DNA from: Stutzerimonas stutzeri
Lineage (GTDB): Bacteria > Pseudomonadota > Gammaproteobacteria > Pseudomonadales > Pseudomonadaceae
Direction: 5' to 3'
DNA length: 64,000 nucleotides
NCBI RefSeq assembly: GCF_002909485.1
Contig: NZ_PPXG01000002.1
Coordinates: forward strand, 620,001-684,000
Of this stretch, positions 26,695-35,326 are shown piece after piece. Below the pieces are notes generated by a model. It was not told the origin of the DNA, did not search any database, and saw only the letters and a list, made by a program, of their open reading frames with translations. Within the stretch, counting starts at the first letter, position 1. Each line of letters begins with the position of its first letter. The position numbers and the translations under genes were made by a program.

Positions 26695-28368
26695 ATGCGT
26701 TTGCTTCAGATCAGCAGATTGACCCTAGCCGTGGCTATCACCGCCACGGGCCACATCGCCCACGGCGCGCTTCTGGAAGGCGGGGCGGTCGCAGCCCCCG
26801 ACGAGTACAGCGCCAAGGTGGCCGCGCAGGTGCTCAAGGCGGGCGGCAATGCGGTGGATGCCGCGGTGGCGACCGCCTTCACCTTGGCAGTCACCTACCC
26901 CGAGGCGGGCAACATCGGCGGCGGTGGCTTCATGACGTTGTATATCGAGGGCAAGCCGTACTTTCTCGATTACCGGGAAGTCGCGCCCAAGGCCGCCAGC
27001 AAGACCATGTACCTCGACGACAAGGGCGAGGTGATCGAGAACCTGAGCCTGGTCGGCGCCAGAGCCTCCGGCGTGCCCGGCACCGTGTTGGGCATGTGGG
27101 AGGCACACCAGCGCTTCGGCAAGTTGCCCTGGAGCGAGCTCATCACCCCGGCGGTGGGCTATGCCCGCGAAGGCTTCACGGTGGCCGACCAGCAATACCA
27201 GTACCGCGACGATGCCCTCGGCCTGTTCAAGGGTACGACCAATTTCGAGGATTACTTCGGCGCCATGAAGGCGGGTTCCACCTTCCGCCAGGCGGAGCTG
27301 GCCGAGACCCTGGAGCGCATCGCCGACAAGGGGCCCGATGACTTCTACAAAGGCAAAACCGCCGACTTGCTGGTTGCACAGATGCAGCGTGACGACGGGT
27401 TGATCAGCAAGGAGGACCTGGCCGCCTACCGCGTCAAATGGCGCGAGCCGATGCGTGTCGACTGGCAGGGCAACAGCCTTTACACCGCGCCACTGCCAAG
27501 CTCCGGCGGCATCGCCCTGGCGCAGCTGATCGGCATGAAGGAGCAGCGCGCCGCCGACTTCAAGGGCGTCGAACTGAACTCGGCACGCTACATCCACCTG
27601 CTCGCGGAAATCGAGAAACGCGTCTTTGCCGACCGTGCCGACTACCTGGGCGACCCGGACTATTCCGACGTGCCGGTCGCGAAGCTGACAGCGCCTGATT
27701 ACCTGAAGCAGCGCGCGGCCGAGGTCAATCCCACGGCCATCTCCGAGACCGAGAAGGTGCGCCCGGGCCTCGAGCCAAGGCAGACGACTCACTTCTCCAT
27801 CGTCGATGCCGACGGCAACGCGGTCAGCAACACCTACACCCTCAATCTGGACTACGGCAGCGGTGTGGTGGTCAAGGGCGCCGGCTTCCTGCTCAACAAC
27901 GAAATGGACGACTTCAGTGCCAAGCCGGGCGTCGCCAATGCCTTCGGTGTGGTCGGTAGCGACGCCAATGCCATCGAGCCAGGCAAGCGCATGCTGTCCT
28001 CCATGAGCCCGAGCATCGTCACGCGTGACGGCAAGGTCAGCCTGGTGCTCGGTACACCGGGCGGTTCGCGCATCTTCACCTCGATCTTCCAGGTGCTGAA
28101 CAACGTCTACGACTTCGACATGCCGCTGGAAAAAGCCGTGGCCGCGCAACGCGTGCACCATCAGCTGCTGCCGAAGGACACCATCTACTACGACGCCCAT
28201 GCACCGCTGACCGGCAAGGTGGCCGACAAGCTGAAAGCCATGGGCTACACGCTGGAGGATCAGGGCTGGCTGATGGGTGATATCCAGGCGATACGCGTCG
28301 ACGGCACGCGCCTGCAGACCGGCTCAGACCCGCGCGGTCGTGGCGTGGGGATGGTCGTCAAGCCTTGA
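26695..28368 (+). CDS. ggt: Gamma-glutamyltransferase (glutathione hydrolase)
   Basis: A 557-residue Ntn-hydrolase precursor. A signal peptide (MRLLQISRLTLAVAITATG...) sends it to the periplasm. It contains GGNAVDAAVATAFTLAV, the autocleavage site with the catalytic Thr in RQTTHFSIVD (about residue 365), and the downstream SSMSPSIV and GTPGGSRI substrate-binding blocks. It would self-process into large and small subunits and cleave gamma-glutamyl bonds, including glutathione. ATG at 26695 is chosen because AAGGA is 8 nt upstream; ATGs at 26686 and 26623 are alternatives. Confidence 0.95.
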   Translation: MRLLQISRLTLAVAITATGHIAHGALLEGGAVAAPDEYSAKVAAQVLKAGGNAVDAAVATAFTLAVTYPEAGNIGGGGFMTLYIEGKPYFLDYREVAPKAASKTMYLDDKGEVIENLSLVGARASGVPGTVLGMWEAHQRFGKLPWSELITPAVGYAREGFTVADQQYQYRDDALGLFKGTTNFEDYFGAMKAGSTFRQAELAETLERIADKGPDDFYKGKTADLLVAQMQRDDGLISKEDLAAYRVKWREPMRVDWQGNSLYTAPLPSSGGIALAQLIGMKEQRAADFKGVELNSARYIHLLAEIEKRVFADRADYLGDPDYSDVPVAKLTAPDYLKQRAAEVNPTAISETEKVRPGLEPRQTTHFSIVDADGNAVSNTYTLNLDYGSGVVVKGAGFLLNNEMDDFSAKPGVANAFGVVGSDANAIEPGKRMLSSMSPSIVTRDGKVSLVLGTPGGSRIFTSIFQVLNNVYDFDMPLEKAVAAQRVHHQLLPKDTIYYDAHAPLTGKVADKLKAMGYTLEDQGWLMGDIQAIRVDGTRLQTGSDPRGRGVGMVVKP

Positions 28369-28815
28369 TGGGGAAGGGCACGCGAAGGGAATCGCTGCCT
28401 TCTTGTGAAACGTCATGCGCCGCAGCGGGCGCGGCGCATCGCGTTTGTCCCTCGCACTCGACGGAGATACCGAAAAGACTCACGTCGAGTCGGGTACGCC
28501 GATCATTTCAGTCAGTGTCTACAACCGCTCTAGCTATTCGTTTTGAACGTCATTCGGCGTCTGGCTGTCCGAGCTTGGGATAAGGGTTCCGTGGGCATAG
28601 CGCTTTATTTTGTTGCGAAGTTTGTGCAGCGCAATGCGTCCGGAAGGCAGTCGATTCGACATGAGGTCAGCTCGCTGAGGCTCAAGCGATCGACGACTGC
28701 GTCCTGATGAGTACAACGCCTGGTCGGTCAGTGCTTTTGCATCCTGCTTCCGGGTGCCATGCGCTGCACTGCCCGGAGCCGCGTGACCCGGTCCATTGGT
28801 TCATGAGGAGTCGAA
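28369..28815. promoter_or_regulatory. Region between ggt and the gluconate-dehydrogenase-type operon
   Basis: This 447-bp gap starts with the ggt terminator hairpin (28415-28439) and ends with GAGGAG, the ribosome site of the next gene. The promoter of the three-gene flavoprotein/cytochrome operon must be here. No credible coding frame or further repeat was seen. Confidence 0.5.
28415..28439 (+). terminator. Probable terminator of ggt
   Basis: A perfect 9-bp stem, ATGCGCCGC (28415-28423) and GCGGCGCAT (28431-28439), has a 7-nt loop and lies 47 nt after the ggt stop. It is followed by a short mixed T-rich stretch (GCGTTTGTCC), so termination may be weak or Rho-assisted. Confidence 0.55.
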
Positions 28816-29556
28816 ATGTCTACAAATCCCTCCAACGGATTGACCCGGCGCAAGCTGCTGGCGGCCTCAGCAGCCACCGTGGCGGCCGGGGTCGCGGCGA
28901 CCGCGAAAGCCGTCACCATCAACGGCGTACCGCAGTGGCTGCCCTTCGACCATAACGGCCCGCTTCACTACGAGGCCAAGGGCTGGCAATTCTTCACCCT
29001 TGAGGAAGCCCGTGAGGTGGAGGCGATTGTCGAGCGTCTTATCCCCGCTGACGATCTTTCAGTCAGTGGCAAAGAAGCGGGCTGCGCGGTGTTCATCGAC
29101 CGTCAGCTGACCGGCCACTACGGCCGCTATGAGCGGCTCTATCAGTACGGCCCGTTCGTGCCCGGGATCGAACCGACCTCGGAGCTGGTGCCTGCCGAGC
29201 GCTACCGGGTCGGTCTTGAGCAGTTGGGCAGATATTGTCAGGCGACATTCGGCAAGCGCTTCAGCGAACTGGAAAGTGGCCAGTGCGACAAAGTGCTCGA
29301 GAAGATGGAGAGCGGCGATATCACCTTCGAAGGCATCGAGTCGAAGGTGTTCTTCGAGCAGATTCTGCAGAACACCATGGAGGGTTTCTTTGCGGACCCG
29401 ATCTATGGCGGCAATCGCGACATGGTCAGCTGGAAAATGCTCGGCTTTCCCGGTGCCCGTTACGACTACCGCCCCTACATCGATCGGCATAACGAGAAGC
29501 TGAATCTGATACCGCTGTCGATCGTTGGCAGCTCCTCGTGGAGCCGCAAGGAATGA
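28816..29556 (+). CDS. Gluconate 2-dehydrogenase subunit 3-type small subunit, Tat-exported
   Basis: A 246-residue protein with a twin-arginine signal: LTRRKLLAA at about residues 9-17 followed by a hydrophobic Ala-rich run. The mature part is the gluconate 2-dehydrogenase subunit 3 fold (FFTLEEAREVEAIVERLIPAD near residue 60). In such enzymes this subunit escorts the folded flavoprotein through the Tat system and stays bound to it in the periplasm. Its stop overlaps the flavoprotein start (ATGA at 29553-29556). It is the first gene of a three-gene rightward operon. Confidence 0.9.
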   Translation: MSTNPSNGLTRRKLLAASAATVAAGVAATAKAVTINGVPQWLPFDHNGPLHYEAKGWQFFTLEEAREVEAIVERLIPADDLSVSGKEAGCAVFIDRQLTGHYGRYERLYQYGPFVPGIEPTSELVPAERYRVGLEQLGRYCQATFGKRFSELESGQCDKVLEKMESGDITFEGIESKVFFEQILQNTMEGFFADPIYGGNRDMVSWKMLGFPGARYDYRPYIDRHNEKLNLIPLSIVGSSSWSRKE

Positions 29557-31325
29557 GCAACATGGCCAAGAAACTGCCTGCGACCGATGTAGTGGTAGTA
29601 GGGCTCGGCTGGGCCGGGTCGATCATCGCCAAGGAACTCGCCGATGAAGGCCTGACGGTCGTGGGATTCGAGCGGGGTGCCTGGCGCGATACCGCGAGTG
29701 ACTTCAATATCGCCTCGGTGACCGACGAACTGCGCTACGTGATTCGCCAGGAGCTGATGCTGCGCACCCGCCAGAACACCTGCACGATGCGCAACAAGCC
29801 AAGCGAAACCGCACTGCCGATGCGCACCTGGGGCTCCTTCCATCCCGGCAACGGGACCGGTGGGGCGGGTAACCACTGGGCCGGCATCACCTTTCGCTTT
29901 CAGCCGCAAGATTTTCGCCTCAGGAGCCACTTGGTCGAGCGTTACGGTGAAGCGTCCATCGAGGGGCTGACCCTGCAGGACTGGGGCACCACCTGGGAAG
30001 AAATGGAGCCTCACTACGACGCCTTCGAGCGTGTGGCTGGGGTTTCCGGCAAGGCCGGCAACATCGGCGGGAAGGTCGTCGAAGGTGGTAACCCGTTCGA
30101 GGGGCCCCGGTCCAGAGAGTACCCCAACCCGCCCACCAAGCAGACCTTTGCTCCCGTGCTGTTCGCCAATGCTGCACGGGACATGGGCTACACACCGTTC
30201 CCGGTGCCCTCGGCGCTGGCTTCGCAGGCCTACACCAACCAGTACGGCGTGACGATGGGGCCGTGCACGTTCTGCGGGTTCTGCACCAACTACGGTTGCG
30301 CCAATTATTCCAAGGCCAGCGCGATCATCAATGTGCTGCCAGCTCTGACGCGCATGCCCAATTTCACCGCCAAGACCCATTGCGAAGTGCTGGAGGTATT
30401 GAAGGACAGCACCGGCGAGCGCGCCACTGGCATCGTCTACGTGGATGCAAACGGCGACAGATGGGAGCAGCCGGCGGACATCGTCGTGGTCGCCGCATTC
30501 ACCTTCGAAAATGTTCGCCTGATGCTGCTGTCAGGCATTGGTCAGCCCTACGACCCGGTAAGCAACACCGGCACCACCGGGCGAAACTATGCGTACCAGA
30601 CGGCCAACAGCGTGCAGCTGTTCTTCGATGACAAGAACTTCAACCCCTTCATCGGTGGCGGCGCCATCGGCATGGGAATCGACGATTTCAACAACGACAA
30701 CTTCGATCACGCCGGGCTGGGTTTCGTCGGCGGAGGCAGCACGCGTGTGACGCCCATAGGCGCCGCGCCCATTAATTCCCGCCCGGTGCCGCCGGGAACG
30801 CCCAAGTGGGGCTCGGAGTGGAAGAAGGCTACCGTGCAGTGCTACGCCAACAGCATGTCCATCGGTTGTGAAGCGAGCAACTACAGCTCCCGCAACAACT
30901 ACCTTTCGCTGGATCCGCACTTCACCGATCCGCACGGTCGACCGCTTCTGCGTATTACCTTCGACTTCACCGACAACGACCTGCGCATGGCTCAGTACGT
31001 GACTGACAAGACGGCGGAGATCGCCAAGGCGCTCAATCCTAAAATGATGTTCGCCAGCCCGCGCAAAGGGCCGTGGTCCAACACCTCCTATCAGTCCTCG
31101 CACGTGGTCGGTGGTTTCATCATGGGGGCTGATCCGTCCACCAGTTCGGTGAACAAGCATCTGCAGGTCTGGGATGTGCCGAACCTGTTCGTGGTGGGCG
31201 CATCGGCGTTCCCGCAGAACCCTGGCTACAACCCAACGGGCACCGTCGGCGCGTTGGCATTCAAGGCGGCGCATGCGATCCGGACCTACTACCTCAAACG
31301 TCCCGGGGAGATGATCAGCGTATGA
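29553..31325 (+). CDS. FAD-dependent GMC-type dehydrogenase large subunit (gluconate 2-dehydrogenase-like)
   Basis: A 590-residue flavoprotein with the dinucleotide motif VVVGLGWAGSIIAKEL (about residues 12-27) and the GMC C-terminal block (PNLFVVGASAFPQNPGYNPTGT). GNGTGGAGNHWAG and the cysteine cluster CTFCGFCTNYGC, typical of gluconate/2-keto-gluconate dehydrogenases, are present. It has no signal of its own and should be carried out by the Tat subunit encoded just before it. It would oxidise a sugar acid or polyol in the periplasm and pass electrons to the cytochrome c encoded next. ATG at 29553 overlaps the previous stop; the substrate is not fixed by sequence. Confidence 0.9.
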   Translation: MSNMAKKLPATDVVVVGLGWAGSIIAKELADEGLTVVGFERGAWRDTASDFNIASVTDELRYVIRQELMLRTRQNTCTMRNKPSETALPMRTWGSFHPGNGTGGAGNHWAGITFRFQPQDFRLRSHLVERYGEASIEGLTLQDWGTTWEEMEPHYDAFERVAGVSGKAGNIGGKVVEGGNPFEGPRSREYPNPPTKQTFAPVLFANAARDMGYTPFPVPSALASQAYTNQYGVTMGPCTFCGFCTNYGCANYSKASAIINVLPALTRMPNFTAKTHCEVLEVLKDSTGERATGIVYVDANGDRWEQPADIVVVAAFTFENVRLMLLSGIGQPYDPVSNTGTTGRNYAYQTANSVQLFFDDKNFNPFIGGGAIGMGIDDFNNDNFDHAGLGFVGGGSTRVTPIGAAPINSRPVPPGTPKWGSEWKKATVQCYANSMSIGCEASNYSSRNNYLSLDPHFTDPHGRPLLRITFDFTDNDLRMAQYVTDKTAEIAKALNPKMMFASPRKGPWSNTSYQSSHVVGGFIMGADPSTSSVNKHLQVWDVPNLFVVGASAFPQNPGYNPTGTVGALAFKAAHAIRTYYLKRPGEMISV

Positions 31326-32548
31326 AGCCTCTCTTGAACGTCGGTCTCGCATTGTTGGCCGCGACGAGTGTCAGCGCCTACGCCGTCACCGCGCCGGACG
31401 GCTACGAACTGGTGGAAAAAGGTCGGTACATCGCCACGCTAGGCGATTGCACTGCCTGTCACACATTGCCGGGCAAACCTCTATTCTCGGGTGGGGTGGC
31501 GATTGAAACGCCGTTTGGCGAGCTGCTGGGCGCGAATATCACGCCTGATCCGGCAACCGGTATCGGTCGCTGGACCTTCGAAGACTTCCTAGACACCATG
31601 GCCCGCGGCCACGGGCGCAACGGCAAGCAGCTCTATCCGGCCATGCCCTACGCTGCGTATACGAAGGTCACGCGCGAAGACAACTTCGCGCTCTGGGCCT
31701 ACCTGCGCACCGTAGAACCGGTGCAGAACGAGGTGAAAACCAACCAGCTGCCGTTTCCCTTCAATGTGCGCTTGAGCATGAAGGCATGGAACTGGCTCAA
31801 CTTCACCGAGGGCGAGTTCCAGCCTGACGCGGATAAGAGTGAGCAATGGAACCGCGGCGCGTACCTGGTGCAGGGGCTCGGGCATTGCGGCAGCTGTCAC
31901 ACGCCAAAAAACCTCATCGGCGGCGACAAGAGCGATGGCACGCTCAAAGGCGGCGAGTTGCAGGGATGGATGGCGCCGAACATCTCCAATGCGGCGCATG
32001 TCGGTCTGGGCGACTGGACCGAGGATGACATCGTGCAGTACCTCAAGACCGGCGCCAACCGTTACGACATAGCCTCCGGGCCGATGGCCGAGGCGGTGGA
32101 GAAATCCACCCAGTACTGGCTCGACGAGGACCTGAAGGCCGTGGCGGTTTATCTCAAAGACCTCGACCACGAGCACGAAAAGCCCGAGCCGCTGGACGCT
32201 AAAGATCCGGTCATGCGAGCAGGACGCAGTCTCTATGAGGATCGCTGCTCGGCGTGCCATACACCGGACGGCGAGGGCATTCCGACGCTATTTCCCAAGC
32301 TGGCGAATGCACCGCTGGTGAATGCGCGCAACGCGGTGTCGATGATTCGCGTAGTACTCGCCGGGAATAGAGCTGGCAGTACGGATGCCGCACCTACTGG
32401 CCCGGCCATGCCATCGTTCGCCTGGAATCTCTCGGACGAAAACATTGCCGACGTGCTCACCTATGTGCGCAACAGCTGGGGCAATGCGGCCTCGGCAGTC
32501 AGCGCCGATGAGGTGCGCAAGCAGCGCGAGGCGCTGCAAAGTCAGTGA
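31322..32548 (+). CDS. Three-haem cytochrome c subunit of the membrane dehydrogenase
   Basis: A 408-residue exported cytochrome. A signal peptide is followed by three CxxCH haem motifs: CTACH (residues 43-47), CGSCH (near 192) and CSACH (near 306). Three haems and this length match the cytochrome subunit of gluconate and related membrane dehydrogenases, which hands electrons to ubiquinone. Its ATG overlaps the flavoprotein stop by ATGA, so all three subunits are translationally coupled. An 11-bp hairpin terminator follows. Confidence 0.92.
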   Translation: MKPLLNVGLALLAATSVSAYAVTAPDGYELVEKGRYIATLGDCTACHTLPGKPLFSGGVAIETPFGELLGANITPDPATGIGRWTFEDFLDTMARGHGRNGKQLYPAMPYAAYTKVTREDNFALWAYLRTVEPVQNEVKTNQLPFPFNVRLSMKAWNWLNFTEGEFQPDADKSEQWNRGAYLVQGLGHCGSCHTPKNLIGGDKSDGTLKGGELQGWMAPNISNAAHVGLGDWTEDDIVQYLKTGANRYDIASGPMAEAVEKSTQYWLDEDLKAVAVYLKDLDHEHEKPEPLDAKDPVMRAGRSLYEDRCSACHTPDGEGIPTLFPKLANAPLVNARNAVSMIRVVLAGNRAGSTDAAPTGPAMPSFAWNLSDENIADVLTYVRNSWGNAASAVSADEVRKQREALQSQ

Positions 32549-32585
32549 GCCTTTCGCTGGTTTGGTGCAGCGGACTAAGAGCGAT

Positions 32586-32614
32586 CAACGCCGCACATGG
32601 GGCGTGCGGCGTTG
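32586..32614. terminator. Bidirectional terminator between the cytochrome and VOC genes
   Basis: A perfect 11-bp stem, CAACGCCGCAC (32586-32596) and GTGCGGCGTTG (32604-32614), with a 7-nt loop, sits between the convergent stops at 32548 and 32628. It probably ends both transcripts. Confidence 0.75.
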
Positions 32615-32627
32615 AGAGAGGGGGAGA

Positions 32628-33020
32628 TTACTGCGGGCGGTAGATGGCGCACAGCTTGTTGCCGTCAGGGTCCCGTACATAGCTGAGGTGCAACGCGCCG
32701 AGGCTGGTTTCGCGCAGTCCCGGCGGCTCCTCACAGGTGGTGCCGCCGTGGGCGACGCCTACGTCGTGAAATGCCTTGACCTGCTCGGCTGAGCTGCACT
32801 TGAAACCAATCGTGCCGCCGTTACCGACGGTCGCTTCCTCACCGTTGATGGGCTCGGTGACACCGAACAGGCTGCCATCGTGGCGATAGAACAGACGCGT
32901 GTGCCCGGACGGCGCGGCGTTGCGAATCGGCTCGCCTGCTCCGAGTACGCCGAGCACGGCATCGTAGAACCGCTTCGACCGTTCAATATCATTCGAACCG
33001 ACCATTACATGGTTGAGCAT
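32628..33020 (-). CDS. VOC (glyoxalase/bleomycin-resistance fold) family protein
   Basis: A 130-residue VOC protein starting MLNHVMVGSNDIERSKRFYD, with the late SLGALHLSYVRDPDGNKLCA stretch that holds the metal-site region of the second half. Typical metal ligands (an early His and a late Glu) are only partly visible, so catalysis is uncertain. The start at 33020 fits family length; the much longer frame upstream is a read-through of non-coding sequence. The role could be glyoxalase-like detoxification or antibiotic binding. Confidence 0.75.
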   Translation of the reverse strand: MLNHVMVGSNDIERSKRFYDAVLGVLGAGEPIRNAAPSGHTRLFYRHDGSLFGVTEPINGEEATVGNGGTIGFKCSSAEQVKAFHDVGVAHGGTTCEEPPGLRETSLGALHLSYVRDPDGNKLCAIYRPQ

Positions 33021-33147
33021 GGGGGCCTCGCTAGGTGGTTTGGAGTTGTGCGGGTATGGAGCAGGCACTCTAGCATTGGGATGAAGAGGGGGGGCAATGG
33101 TGGGTTGGGCGATGGGCCCTGATGTTCGACTGGTCGAGCAGCGGCCT

Positions 33148-33164
33148 CTTTTGGCCAAAAGCGG
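33148..33164 (-). repeat. Short dispersed element CCGCTTTTGGCC (inverted copy)
   Basis: CCGCTTTTGGCCAAAAG on the minus strand. The same 12-bp core occurs directly at 37049-37060 and 37613-37624. All three copies are intergenic. This core is a frequent remnant in pseudomonad intergenic DNA. Confidence 0.5.
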
Positions 33165-33205
33165 ACATCGAGGACAAGATGTTCAGCCAATCCGTCGTTT
33201 TGGCT

Positions 33206-34099
33206 CTACCTCGTTACTCGCAACGCTTCGAGCACGAGCGCGAATGCAGGCGATGGTTGTCTACGACTGGGATAGTAGAGGTGATAGCCGGAAAACGGCT
33301 CGCACCAGTCCTCCAGCACACGAATCAGCCGGCCCTCCTCAAGGTGGGGGGCGAACTCGTCTTCGGGTAGATAGGCGATTCCCAAGCCGCCGACGGCGGC
33401 GTCCGCAATATGGGTCGTGGTGTTGAACACCAGTTGCCCTTCGACCCTCACCCTCAGCTTTTTGCCTTTGCGCTCGAACTCCCAGGCATCCACTCCACCA
33501 TAGGTTGGGAAGCGGATATCGATGCAGCGATGCGCAGCCAAATCATTAGGGTGCGTGGGGATAGGGTGTTCGACGAAATAGCTGGGGGCTGCTACTGCTG
33601 CCATGCGCAGATCGCCGCCGATGGGCACCGCGATCATGTCCCGAGCCACCGTCCCGCTGAAGCGCACGCCAGCATCGAAACGCTCAGCCACGATGTCACG
33701 GAAGCCGTAGTTGATATCGAATTCGAGCTTGATATCCGGAAAGGCCTCCAGGACGGGTATCAGCTTGGGCAGCAAGGTCGTCTTGATGATGTTGTCACCG
33801 CAGGTGATACGCACCGTGCCCGCCGGTTTGTCGCGTAGCTCGGTCAAGGCATCCAGCTCGGCTTCGATTTCATCGAAGCGGTGGCCGATAGCCTCCATTA
33901 ATCGTTCACCAGCATCCGTCAGCGAAACACTGCGGGTGGTGCGTGTGAGCAGGCGAATCTGTAGCCGTGCCTCCAGCCCAGACACCACCTGACTGACCGC
34001 CGACTGGGTAACGCCCAGGTGCGCTGCTGCGCGCGTGAAGCTGCCTTCACGAGCCACTGTCACGAAGGCCTGGAGGTCGTTGAAGTTATGCCGAGGCAT
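33206..34099 (-). CDS. LysR family transcriptional regulator
   Basis: A 297-residue LysR protein: winged helix at residues about 5-65 (NDLQAFVTVAREGSFTRAAA, then LGVTQSAVSQVVSGLEARL), followed by a periplasmic-binding-like effector domain. It is divergent from an exported alpha/beta hydrolase and an MFS transporter gene, with 181 bp between; the palindrome ATTAGCTAAT at 34150-34159 is a possible binding site. By the usual LysR arrangement it should control that pair, which is inference. Confidence 0.9.
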   Translation of the reverse strand: MPRHNFNDLQAFVTVAREGSFTRAAAHLGVTQSAVSQVVSGLEARLQIRLLTRTTRSVSLTDAGERLMEAIGHRFDEIEAELDALTELRDKPAGTVRITCGDNIIKTTLLPKLIPVLEAFPDIKLEFDINYGFRDIVAERFDAGVRFSGTVARDMIAVPIGGDLRMAAVAAPSYFVEHPIPTHPNDLAAHRCIDIRFPTYGGVDAWEFERKGKKLRVRVEGQLVFNTTTHIADAAVGGLGIAYLPEDEFAPHLEEGRLIRVLEDWCEPFSGYHLYYPSRRQPSPAFALVLEALRVTR

Positions 34100-34149
34100 G
34101 TGCCTATCCTCTGATTGAGTAGAAGAGCTTATAGCGGCTTTAAGTATTC

Positions 34150-34159
34150 ATTAGCTAAT
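34150..34159. promoter_or_regulatory. Candidate LysR operator
   Basis: ATTAGCTAAT is a perfect 10-bp palindrome in the AT-rich middle of the 181-bp divergent region between the LysR gene and the hydrolase gene. LysR sites usually contain an AT-rich interrupted dyad, so this is a plausible but weakly supported site. Confidence 0.35.
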
Positions 34160-34280
34160 CAAAGACTAACTCTTTCACGACAATGTTCTCTCCCCCCCTT
34201 GCGTCTTCATACGCGAGCGGGCCCACGCAATCGCCAGAGCCAGCTCGACGATTGTCTTCAACCCGTGAGAGGACGATCCC

Positions 34281-35309
34281 ATGAACAGACTTTTTTTGGC
34301 GCTGGGTCTTCTGCTCAGCTCATTCACAGCTCTAGGAGCCGACATGTCCAACGGTGCAGACAATTTCTTCAAGAGCGACAAGGTGACCATGGAGAAGGTC
34401 AGCTTCAACAACCAGTACCAGCTGAAGGTGGTGGGCAATCTGTTCATCCCCAAGAGCGTAAGTAAGTCCGCACGCAGCCCGGCTATCATCGTTGGGCATC
34501 CCATGGGGGCAGTGAAGGAGCAGAGTTCCAACCTGTATGCCCAAAAACTGGCGGAGCAAGGCTTCGTTACCTTGGCGTTGGACTTGTCGTTCTGGGGCGA
34601 GAGCGAGGGTAGCCCGCGCAACGCCGTTCTCCCCGACATGTACGCGGAAGATTTCAGTGCAGCCGTCGATTATCTCGGCACCCAGGCGTTCGTGGATCGG
34701 CAGCGCATCGGTGTGCTGGGCATCTGCGGGAGCGGCAGCTTCGTCATCAGTGCGGCCAAGATCGACCCGCGCATGAAGGCGATTGCAACTGTCAGTATGT
34801 ATGACATGGGGGCGGCCAATCGCGACGGCCTCAAGCATTCGCAAACGCTGGAGCAGCGCAAGCTGGCAATCGCCGCAGCAGCTGAGCAGCGTTACGTGGA
34901 GTTCACCGACGGCAAGACTCAGTACACCAGCGGCACCGTGCATGAGCTGACGGACGATACCCACCCAATCCAGCGTGAGTTCTTCGATTTCTATCGCACT
35001 GTGCGAGGCGAGTTCACTCCGGCGGGCTCCAGCCCAGAGCTGACTACCCACCCGACGTTGACCAGCAATATCAAGTTCATGAACTTCTACCCGTTCGCAG
35101 ATATCGAGACAATCTCCCCGCGCCCGATGCTCTTTATCGCCGGCGAGAGCGCTCACTCGCGCGAGTTCAGCGAAGAAGCCTTCCGCTTGGCCGGCGAATC
35201 CAAGGAGCTTTTCATCGTCCCCAACGCTGGGCATGTCGACCTGTATGACCGGGTGAATCTGATTCCTTTCGACAAGCTCACCCAGTTCTTCCAGAACGCC
35301 CTGAAGTGA
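34281..35309 (+). CDS. Exported alpha/beta hydrolase (dienelactone hydrolase-like, possible Cys nucleophile)
   Basis: A 342-residue protein with a signal peptide (MNRLFLALGLLLSSFTALGA) and an alpha/beta hydrolase core: AIIVGHPMGAVKEQ, the nucleophile elbow VLGICGSGSFV and the C-terminal NAGHVDLYD with the catalytic His. The elbow reads G-I-C-G-S, so the nucleophile is probably Cys, as in YcjY- and dienelactone-hydrolase-like proteins, rather than Ser. GAGAGGA lies upstream of ATG 34281. It overlaps or abuts the MFS gene and is divergent from a LysR gene. Confidence 0.8.
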   Translation: MNRLFLALGLLLSSFTALGADMSNGADNFFKSDKVTMEKVSFNNQYQLKVVGNLFIPKSVSKSARSPAIIVGHPMGAVKEQSSNLYAQKLAEQGFVTLALDLSFWGESEGSPRNAVLPDMYAEDFSAAVDYLGTQAFVDRQRIGVLGICGSGSFVISAAKIDPRMKAIATVSMYDMGAANRDGLKHSQTLEQRKLAIAAAAEQRYVEFTDGKTQYTSGTVHELTDDTHPIQREFFDFYRTVRGEFTPAGSSPELTTHPTLTSNIKFMNFYPFADIETISPRPMLFIAGESAHSREFSEEAFRLAGESKELFIVPNAGHVDLYDRVNLIPFDKLTQFFQNALK

Positions 35310-35326
35310 TCGGCCAGGCAGGCACC

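Noticed and set aside
25797..28200. Long minus-strand frames opposite the SDR and gamma-glutamyltransferase genes
   Set aside because: Antisense shadows of well-supported genes.
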